16,878 nucleotides of DNA from an uncultured Corynebacterium sp. (GTDB lineage: Bacteria; Actinomycetota; Actinomycetes; Mycobacteriales; Mycobacteriaceae): NCBI RefSeq assembly GCF_947253065.1, contig NZ_CAMXWS010000039.1:1-16878 (forward strand), written 5' to 3'. The notes beneath the pieces were generated by a model. The model searched no databases. It was given only the letters and a program-made list of their open reading frames with translations, and was not told the origin of the DNA. The position numbers and the translations under genes were made by a program. Shown here in pieces: positions 11,659-16,878 of the stretch (positions are counted from its first letter, which is position 1; each line of letters opens with the position of its first letter).

Positions 11659-13953
11659 ATGGGAACAGATTTGATTTTGGGGTTGAATCCGCAGCAGAAG
11701 GCCGCCGTTGAGCACGCAGGTAGCCCGCTGCTTATTGTCGCTGGTGCAGGGTCTGGCAAGACTGCTGTGCTGACGCGCAGAATTGCTTATTTGCTGCAGG
11801 AACGTGGGGTGGCGCCGTGGGAGATCCTGGCCATCACATTCACTAATAAGGCTGCGGCGGAAATGAAGGAGCGTGTCAGTCAGTTGATTGGCCCGCAGGC
11901 GGAGCGCATGTGGGTGGCTACTTTCCACTCGGTGTGCGTGCGCATTCTGCGTCAGCAAGCGCAGTTGGTGGATGGATTGAACACGAATTTCACTATTTAT
12001 GACGGTGATGATTCGCGTCGTCTTTTGGGCATGATCGCCAAGGAGGCGAGCCTGGACCTGAAGAAATTCTCGCCGCGTGCACTGGCGAATGCGATCTCGA
12101 ATCTTAAGAATGAGCTGATTGGTCCGGGGCAGGCAGAAGCTAATGCAGCGAAGACGAAGAATCCGTTCGAGGTCACGGTGGCGAAGGTGTATGGGGAATA
12201 CCAGCGTCGCTTGCGTGAGGCGAATGCGGTGGACTTCGACGACCTGATTGGGGAGGTCGTCGCTATGTTCAAGCGTCACCCGCAGGTGGTGGAGTACTAC
12301 CGTAGGCGGTTCCGTCATGTGTTGGTGGATGAGTATCAGGACACCAACCATGCGCAGTACGAGTTGATTCACACCCTGGTTGGCGATGGTCCGGATGCGC
12401 CGGAGCTGGCTGTCGTGGGTGATTCGGATCAGTCGATTTACGCGTTCCGTGGTGCCACGATCCGCAATATTGAGGAATTCGAACGTGATTATCCGAATGC
12501 GACGACGATCATGTTGGAGCAGAATTACCGCTCCACGCAGAATATTCTCGCTGCGGCGAATGCGGTGATCTCGCAGAATGCGGGGCGTCGTCCGAAGAAA
12601 TTGTGGACGGACCTTGGGCAGGGCGAGAAGATCGTCGGCTATGTCGCGGACAACGAGCACGATGAGGCGCGTTTTGTCGCCAGCGAGGTAGATGCCCTTT
12701 CAGATCGTGGGGTTGATTATTCGGATATGGCGGTCATGTACCGCACGAATAATTCTTCGCGTGCGTTGGAGGACATCTTTATTCGGGCGGGTATTCCGTA
12801 CAAGGTCGTTGGCGGCACGCGCTTCTATGAGCGCAGGGAAATCCGCGATATTGTCGCGTACCTGCGCGTTTTGGAAAACCCAGATGATTCGGTGAGCTTG
12901 CGTCGCATTATTAATGTGCCCAAGCGTGGCATTGGGGATAAGGCACAGGCGATGGTTGCGCTTCATGCGGAGAATCGTGGCATCAGCTTTGGGCAAGCGC
13001 TTATCGACGTCGCGGGGGGCGAAGTCGACTCCATCGCCTCGCGTTCCCGGAATGCGATCAAGGGCTTTGTTGATCTGTTGGATGGCCTGCGAACCGATAT
13101 GTCGGAGTTGGTCAACGAGGTAACAGGCATGCCTGATCTTGGTGGACTAGTTGCTCGGATTTTGGATGTGACTGGCTACCGAGAGCAGCTGGAAGCGTCG
13201 AATGATCCGCAGGATGGTGCGCGTCTGGATAACCTCAATGAGTTGGTCTCCGTGGCGCGTGAGTTCTCTTCTGATGCGGCGAATCAGATGGCGTATGAGG
13301 ACTTTGATCCTGAAAGTGGGGAAGCGCAGCCAGGGTCGCTGCAGGCTTTCCTGGAGCGGGTGTCGTTGGTGGCTGATGCAGATCAGATCCCAGACGAGGG
13401 ACAAGGTGTGGTCACGCTGATGACCCTGCACACAGCGAAGGGGCTGGAGTTTCCCGTTGTCTTTGTCACGGGCTGGGAGGACGGGCAGTTCCCGCACCTG
13501 CGTTCTTTGGGCAATCCGGATGAGCTCGCTGAGGAGCGTCGTCTGGCCTATGTGGGCATTACTCGTGCCCGCGAGCAGCTGTATCTGACCCGTGCCATGC
13601 TGCGTTCATCGTGGGGCTCCCCGGTGACCAACCCGGCCAGTCGCTTCCTCGCAGAGGTCCCAGAGGACCTCATCGACTGGCGTCGGGTGGAACCGGAGCA
13701 GTCCTTTTCTTCGGACGCATGGGGGAGTCCTGTGCCTGCACGGCGCCCGAAGCGCCGCACGGGGAGCAGCGTGAAGGTGAATAAGAATCTTCAGCTTGCT
13801 AAGGGTGACCGAGTGAACCACGCGAAGTACGGGCTCGGCACGGTCATGAGCGTCGATGGTGCTGGGGCACGTGAGACCGTCACCATCGATTTCGGTTCGA
13901 GCGGTACCGTTCGTCTCATGCTCATCGGCGGGGTGCCGATGGAGAAGCTTTAG
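11659..13953 (+). CDS. uvrD1: UvrD1/PcrA-family SF1A DNA helicase
   Basis: 764 residues from ATG 11659, which gives the typical N-terminus MGTDLILGLNPQQKAAVEH; upstream in-frame codons back to 11578 are unlike the family. SF1 motifs in order are Walker A AGAGSGKT (28–35), Ia TFTNKAAAEM (60–69), II DEYQDTN (224–230), III GDSDQSIYAFRGA (254–266), IV NYRST (289–293), V TLMTLHTAKGLEF (586–598) and VI YVGITRARE (631–639). The C-terminus (714–764, KGDRVNHAKYGLGTVMSV and onward) is the Tudor-like domain of PcrA/UvrD1 that contacts RNA polymerase and, in mycobacteria, Ku. Its role is 3'-5' unwinding in nucleotide excision and other repair. The 2B region contains no cysteine, unlike Mtb UvrD1. The gene overlaps the convergent peptidase gene by 4 bp. 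Confidence 0.95.
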   Translation: MGTDLILGLNPQQKAAVEHAGSPLLIVAGAGSGKTAVLTRRIAYLLQERGVAPWEILAITFTNKAAAEMKERVSQLIGPQAERMWVATFHSVCVRILRQQAQLVDGLNTNFTIYDGDDSRRLLGMIAKEASLDLKKFSPRALANAISNLKNELIGPGQAEANAAKTKNPFEVTVAKVYGEYQRRLREANAVDFDDLIGEVVAMFKRHPQVVEYYRRRFRHVLVDEYQDTNHAQYELIHTLVGDGPDAPELAVVGDSDQSIYAFRGATIRNIEEFERDYPNATTIMLEQNYRSTQNILAAANAVISQNAGRRPKKLWTDLGQGEKIVGYVADNEHDEARFVASEVDALSDRGVDYSDMAVMYRTNNSSRALEDIFIRAGIPYKVVGGTRFYERREIRDIVAYLRVLENPDDSVSLRRIINVPKRGIGDKAQAMVALHAENRGISFGQALIDVAGGEVDSIASRSRNAIKGFVDLLDGLRTDMSELVNEVTGMPDLGGLVARILDVTGYREQLEASNDPQDGARLDNLNELVSVAREFSSDAANQMAYEDFDPESGEAQPGSLQAFLERVSLVADADQIPDEGQGVVTLMTLHTAKGLEFPVVFVTGWEDGQFPHLRSLGNPDELAEERRLAYVGITRAREQLYLTRAMLRSSWGSPVTNPASRFLAEVPEDLIDWRRVEPEQSFSSDAWGSPVPARRPKRRTGSSVKVNKNLQLAKGDRVNHAKYGLGTVMSVDGAGARETVTIDFGSSGTVRLMLIGGVPMEKL

Positions 13954-14630
13954 ACGGTGATGCCGCGCTCAGCGAACCACGGCACCGGGTCCACCTTGGT
14001 TTCGCCGTCCGGCATGATCTCGAAGTGGAGGTGCGGGCCGGTGGACTGGCCTTCGTTACCCATCTCAGCGATCTGTTGACCGGCGGAGACGCGCTCGCCG
14101 ACGTTCACGTTGAAAGAGTTGACGTGGCCGTAGACGCTGATGGAGCCATCGTCATGACGAATGCGGACCCACTTGCCGAAACCGCGGGCAGGGCCAGCAT
14201 TGATGACGGTGCCGTCCATGACGGCCAGGATCGGAGTGCCGATGCTGTTGGCGATGTCAATGCCCTGGTGGAAGGTGCCCCAACGCGGGCCGAAACCTGA
14301 AGTGAAGCGGCCCTGTGCGGGCATGACGACCTTCTTGCCATCGCTGGTAGTGCCAGTCTGCGGAGTGACGTTGACGTTCGGGACTCCAGCGGTGGCTTCT
14401 GCCTCGTTGTACTCGGGCAGAGCACGCGGGTCGAAGACAATGGAGTAGCCGGCAGCGGAGAAGGTTGCGCCCTTGGTAAAGATGTCGTCGAGCGCCATGC
14501 CGAAGGTCGGCAGAGCCTGGTTGATGTCACTGACGCTTTGTCCATTCACGGAAACGGAGAAAGCGTGGGCGGGAATAGCGGTCAGGGGAATGCTGAGTGC
14601 CACGGCGGCTACGAATAGGCGTCGTTTCAT
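13950..14630 (-). CDS. Secreted M23 (LytM-type) peptidoglycan peptidase, copy 1
   Basis: 226 residues. A Sec signal peptide MKRRLFVAAVALSIPLTAIPAHA ends in AHA, with cleavage expected after residue 23. The M23 domain spans about 105–222: GRFTSGFGPRWG, then the zinc ligands H121 and D125 (HQGID) and H202 (HLHF), with H169 (YGH) and H200 as catalytic histidines. All are intact, so it should cut peptidoglycan cross-bridges or stem peptides in the wall. It corresponds by position to Rv0950c. A Shine–Dalgarno GAAGGA lies four bases before the ATG. The last codons overlap the end of uvrD1 by 4 bp (TTAG at 13950–13953). A second M23 gene lies directly upstream; the C-terminal domains are closely similar and end DPVPWFAERGITV and DPAPWLAERGISL. 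Confidence 0.92.
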   Translation of the reverse strand: MKRRLFVAAVALSIPLTAIPAHAFSVSVNGQSVSDINQALPTFGMALDDIFTKGATFSAAGYSIVFDPRALPEYNEAEATAGVPNVNVTPQTGTTSDGKKVVMPAQGRFTSGFGPRWGTFHQGIDIANSIGTPILAVMDGTVINAGPARGFGKWVRIRHDDGSISVYGHVNSFNVNVGERVSAGQQIAEMGNEGQSTGPHLHFEIMPDGETKVDPVPWFAERGITV

Positions 14631-14667
14631 GTGGTCCTTCTTCGCTTTGGAGCAGAAATGAGTAAAA

Positions 14668-14683
14668 GGACAGGGGGCTGTCC
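14668..14683 (-). promoter_or_regulatory. Hairpin at the 5' end of the peptidase copy 1 mRNA
   Basis: GGACAG-CCCC-CTGTCC forms a perfect 6-bp stem with a tetraloop on the − strand and is followed by TTTT. Flanking GAGT and ACTC could extend it. It falls right after the predicted transcription start and about 38 nt before the ATG, so it may stabilise the transcript or act as a weak attenuator. Confidence 0.45.
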
Positions 14684-14693
14684 AACTCGCACG

Positions 14694-14722
14694 ATGCTAG
14701 CCGTCGTCGGAACCAGGAGCAA
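14694..14722 (-). promoter_or_regulatory. Promoter of M23 peptidase copy 1
   Basis: On the − strand TTGCTC (14717–14722) and TAGCAT (14694–14699) are separated by 17 bp, a sigma-A-type arrangement. Transcription would begin near 14687, leaving a leader of about 57 nt with the GAAGGA ribosome binding site at its end. Confidence 0.5.
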
Positions 14723-14779
14723 TGCCTCATTACCGTCTCTGACGTGCGAAAAAAAGGGGGCATCTCCACAAACCTCCTG

Positions 14780-14803
14780 GTTAATAGAGTTAACTAGTGT
14801 TAC
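14780..14803 (+). promoter_or_regulatory. GTTA(A/C) direct repeats, possible MtrA box
   Basis: GTTAA at 14780, GTTAA at 14789 and GTTAC at 14799 are spaced 9 and 10 bp apart, about one helical turn each. Such GTTAC-like direct repeats resemble binding sites of the actinobacterial response regulator MtrA, which controls wall peptidase genes in C. glutamicum. They lie about 60 bp upstream of the copy 1 −35 box. The consensus is from memory and was not tested. Confidence 0.35.
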
Positions 14804-14847
14804 TGATGTGAAATAAGATTTTTTCCTAATGGGGGTGAAAATCGCAT

Positions 14848-14880
14848 AAAAAATTCCCCCCGGTGGCACCGAGGGGAATT
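14848..14880 (-). terminator. Rho-independent terminator of M23 peptidase copy 2
   Basis: On the − strand, arms AATTCCCCTCGGT and ACCGGGGGGAATT pair over 13 positions, one of them G·U, around a 3-nt loop (GCC). They run straight into a T-tract of six at the end of the stem. It begins 10 bp after the stop at 14891. This is the clearest terminator in the window and separates the two peptidase transcripts. Confidence 0.92.
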
Positions 14881-14890
14881 GCTGAACGTC

Positions 14891-15598
14891 TTAGAGGCTG
14901 ATACCGCGCTCTGCCAGCCACGGGGCCGGGTCAATCGCGTCGCCACCTGCCGGGTGGACCTCGAAGTGGAGGTGCGAGCCGGTGGAGAAGCCACGGGAGC
15001 CCATGCCAGCAATCTTCTGGCCAGCGTGAACCTTCTGGCCAACAGTGACATCGATGGTCTCCATGTGGCCGTAAACGGTGATGGTGCCGTCCTCGTGGCG
15101 CAGACGGACCCAGTTGCCAAAGCCTCCGGCCGGGCCTGCATCGATGACCTCGCCGTCGGAAACGGCAACGATCGGGGTGCCGATGGCGTTAGCGATGTCG
15201 ATTCCCTTGTGCATGACGCCCCAGCGCATGCCGAAGCCTGAGGTGAACGCGCCTTCTGCCGGCTTTACGGACAGCGGTGCGCGAGCAGCGAGATCAGCAG
15301 CGGTGCGGACCTTTGCGTACTCAACAGCCTTCCCCAGCTGTTCAGACAGGTTGTCCACGGGCTTGTATTCGCTGATGGTGAGGATCTGCGGGGCAGCGGG
15401 AGCAGCTCCATCGGAACTGCCGGCATTGTCGAGTGCTGCCTGGGCTGCACCGGACTGATCGGCGTTCGCAGCAGATGCGACGGAGACGCCGCCGGATGCC
15501 ACGGCGCTGGTGGCCAGTGCGGCCAGTGCGACGCGACCCTTATTTGGGCTCTGCTTGCGGTGCTTGCCTGCGGTGCGGCGTGCGCTCGAAGAGATCAA
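14891..15598 (-). CDS. Secreted M23 (LytM-type) peptidoglycan peptidase, copy 2
   Basis: 235 residues starting at TTG 15596–15598. GAGG six bases upstream serves as ribosome binding site, and no ATG lies nearby in frame. The N-terminus is a long basic region (ARRTAGKHRKQSPNKGR) followed by a hydrophobic stretch (VALAALATSAVASGGVSVASA) and likely signal cleavage after ASA or ANA near residues 43–46. A spacer of about 60 residues, rich in Ala, leads to the M23 domain at about 114–231. Zinc ligands are H130 and D134 (HKGID) and H211 (HLHF), with H178 (YGH) and H209; all are present. The domain matches copy 1 along its whole length, so the two are tandem paralogs. Its own promoter region is shared with the divergent DUF6350 gene. 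Confidence 0.91.
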   Translation of the reverse strand: MISSSARRTAGKHRKQSPNKGRVALAALATSAVASGGVSVASAANADQSGAAQAALDNAGSSDGAAPAAPQILTISEYKPVDNLSEQLGKAVEYAKVRTAADLAARAPLSVKPAEGAFTSGFGMRWGVMHKGIDIANAIGTPIVAVSDGEVIDAGPAGGFGNWVRLRHEDGTITVYGHMETIDVTVGQKVHAGQKIAGMGSRGFSTGSHLHFEVHPAGGDAIDPAPWLAERGISL

Positions 15599-15623
15599 GG
15601 TGTACCTCGTTAGATCGTCAGTG

Positions 15624-15675
15624 GGTTACGCTTCGTTCCGGAATCGTAACCTCTTTGTTATCTACCGGAGGTAAC
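15624..15675. promoter_or_regulatory. GTTAC-type dyads upstream of peptidase copy 2
   Basis: GGTTACG (15624–15630) and CGTAACC (15645–15651) form a perfect 7-bp inverted repeat around 14 bp. Next to it, GTTATCTACCGGAGGTAAC (15657–15675) is an imperfect 19-bp dyad. More half-sites occur toward the DUF6350 gene: GTCAC at 15733 and GTTAC at 15746. They could be operators, possibly for MtrA, or a leader hairpin. The 228-bp divergent gap contains no other clear signal; I could not fix a −10/−35 pair. Confidence 0.4.
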
Positions 15676-15826
15676 ACTAATCAGTCCGAGTCGTACAAGC
15701 AACCTAAATTCCAAGAATGCTTTATTCGTACGGTCACGCAAATCCGTTACATGCCCGAAAGCTGCACCTTCACAAGATCGTGTCCCAGCGCCGAAAATGG
15801 TTCCGACCGTGCCAAGGTTGAAAGCG

Positions 15827-16878
15827 ATGAGCACGAAGTCTAGTCCGCCAAGCAGATCCACCCGCACTTCACCGTCGGGGGGCCGTCGTCGTTCGCGTAA
15901 GGATCAACCTGATGCTGCTGTGCGTACGCCAGCGAAGGATCAGGCGCCGACAACAATGAAGGAGCGGCTGCGCCACTACCTTCCGTTCGTCGGCATTCCC
16001 AACGTTGTGTTGGTGCTGGGGATCGTTGTTGTCTGCCTAGCTGCGATTCTTTTGGCGGGTGGCAGACTTGCTGCATTGCCAGCTTCGATTGCGGAGACCT
16101 GGTTTGTTTTCCACGGCGTTCCCGTGCACTTCTCTGGCGTTGAGCTTGGTTCGATCCCGTTGCTTCCTGCGATCGGTGTCGCTGCGTTCATTGCGTGGCG
16201 TGTGCGCGTAGCCACGAAGGAACGCGTGAGCATCCTGGATCTCTATGCGATCTTCGGCCTTGTCGTCCTGATCCCATTCACGCTGTCTGCGATCGCGTGG
16301 TTCATGGTGGTGGATGCTGCGTCAGTCTTCCCGGTGTCTCCACCGGTAATTCACAAGGCCCTTTTCATTCCGGTTTTCGTGCATGTTGCGGGCATGGCGT
16401 GCGGCATGAGCGGCAGGTTGTGGAAAGCCTTGCTCGCACGAATTGGGGCACCGGAATCGCTTTTCGACGCCGCCCGCGCCACCATCTCCCTCTCTTTGCG
16501 CCTCGTGGCAGCCGCAGCGGTTGTTTATCTGGTGCTGCTCGCTTTTGGGTTCAACAGGATTTCGGAACTGCTCGGGGAGTTCCCGGCGCTTGGTGTTGGC
16601 GGCGGTATCGCACTGCTGGCGGTGAGTATTCTTTATTTGCCGAATGCCGCGCTATCAACATTGGCGGTCTTGCTGGGTGCTCCTTTCGACATTGCCCAGG
16701 GCGGTATTTCTCTGTTTGGTGCGGCCCTCGTTCCGCTTCCGCCGTTCCCTCTGTTCGCAGCAATCCCAGGGGAAGTGCCGGTGTGGGCTCCGGTGCTCCT
16801 TGCGGTTCCTGCTGCGGTGCTGATCCACTTCGTGATCTCGCGTCGCCTCGGGGGCCTTGAGATTCTCATCTCTGCGGG
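15827..16878 (+). CDS. DUF6350 polytopic membrane protein (3' end outside window)
   Basis: The open frame runs from ATG 15827 to the right edge, about 350 codons, without a stop. The first 50 residues are polar and basic (RSTRTSPSGGRRRSRKDQ) and should be cytoplasmic. Hydrophobic segments follow at about 56–77, 108–124, 140–162, 176–194, 219–241, 257–284 and 318–337. YLPNAALS (270–277) and LVPLPPFPLFAAIP (301–314) match the conserved part of the actinobacterial DUF6350 family. By position it corresponds to Rv0955, which lies just upstream of purN–purH; the function is unknown. AAGG nine bases before the ATG is a modest ribosome binding site, and ATG at residue 44 is a less likely start. It is divergent from peptidase copy 2. 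Confidence 0.86.
   Translation, partial: MSTKSSPPSRSTRTSPSGGRRRSRKDQPDAAVRTPAKDQAPTTMKERLRHYLPFVGIPNVVLVLGIVVVCLAAILLAGGRLAALPASIAETWFVFHGVPVHFSGVELGSIPLLPAIGVAAFIAWRVRVATKERVSILDLYAIFGLVVLIPFTLSAIAWFMVVDAASVFPVSPPVIHKALFIPVFVHVAGMACGMSGRLWKALLARIGAPESLFDAARATISLSLRLVAAAAVVYLVLLAFGFNRISELLGEFPALGVGGGIALLAVSILYLPNAALSTLAVLLGAPFDIAQGGISLFGAALVPLPPFPLFAAIPGEVPVWAPVLLAVPAAVLIHFVISRRLGGLEILISA

Noticed and set aside
11575..12660. 361-codon open frame on the − strand inside uvrD1
   Set aside because: It is antisense to an unambiguous helicase and has a biased Arg/His/Ile composition typical of a shadow frame; no family pattern or ribosome binding site was seen.
16195..16860. 221-codon + strand frame near the right end
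   Set aside because: It lies in another frame of the DUF6350 gene, which has clear membrane segments and family motifs. The frame is Cys/Gly/Arg-rich noise.
1..16878. CRISPR arrays, tRNA or rRNA genes, insertion sequences, integrase genes
   Set aside because: No regular direct-repeat/spacer pattern, cloverleaf-like segment, transposase or recombinase signature was seen on either strand.

Overview
The window looks like a chromosomal segment of a Corynebacterium or a close mycolic-acid actinomycete. The evidence is moderately high GC, several TANNNT −10 boxes sitting about 6 nt before an ATG (leaderless mRNAs, common in this group), and gene order. From memory, the pgi / chorismate mutase / uvrD1 / M23 peptidase / DUF6350 order is the same conserved block as Rv0946c–Rv0955 of M. 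tuberculosis, and lhr–nei matches Rv3296–Rv3297. No rRNA, tRNA, CRISPR array or insertion sequence was found.

Region 1 (1–3925, + strand) is DNA repair: the C-terminal half of an Lhr helicase (cut by the left edge) and a Nei/Fpg-type DNA glycosylase. A compact toxin–antitoxin pair (ribbon-helix-helix antitoxin plus Doc/Fic toxin) is wedged between them. It has its own leaderless promoter overlapped by a twin palindrome that looks like an autoregulatory operator. Region 2 (3916–9605, − strand) holds a short-chain dehydrogenase and an SMP-30/gluconolactonase-like protein as a translationally coupled pair. Upstream of these, read in the direction of transcription, come pgi, a GCS2-type glutamate–cysteine-ligase-like enzyme and a DedA membrane protein. 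A hairpin terminator after dedA separates it from the SMP-30 promoter.

Region 3 (9606–11272) has a heme-degrading MhuD-like monooxygenase on + and, converging on it, an unrecognised DUF559/AbiEi-like nuclease-fold gene on −. The flanks of the latter carry three copies of one 15-bp motif plus a second inverted motif, which suggests an inserted or rearranged cassette. Region 4 (11273–13953) is the divergent pair of an AroQ chorismate mutase and a full UvrD1/PcrA helicase with a C-terminal Tudor-like domain.

Region 5 (13950–16878) has two tandem paralogous secreted M23 (LytM) peptidases on −, each with GTTA(C/A)-type repeats upstream that resemble MtrA boxes, and a strong intrinsic terminator between them. 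The window ends inside a polytopic DUF6350 membrane protein on +, transcribed divergently from the second peptidase.

Most of the window is conserved housekeeping sequence. The accessory and least explained parts are the antitoxin–Doc wedge, the DUF559 cassette with its repeats, and the GTTAC-rich peptidase control regions. I found no clearly new multi-gene system.
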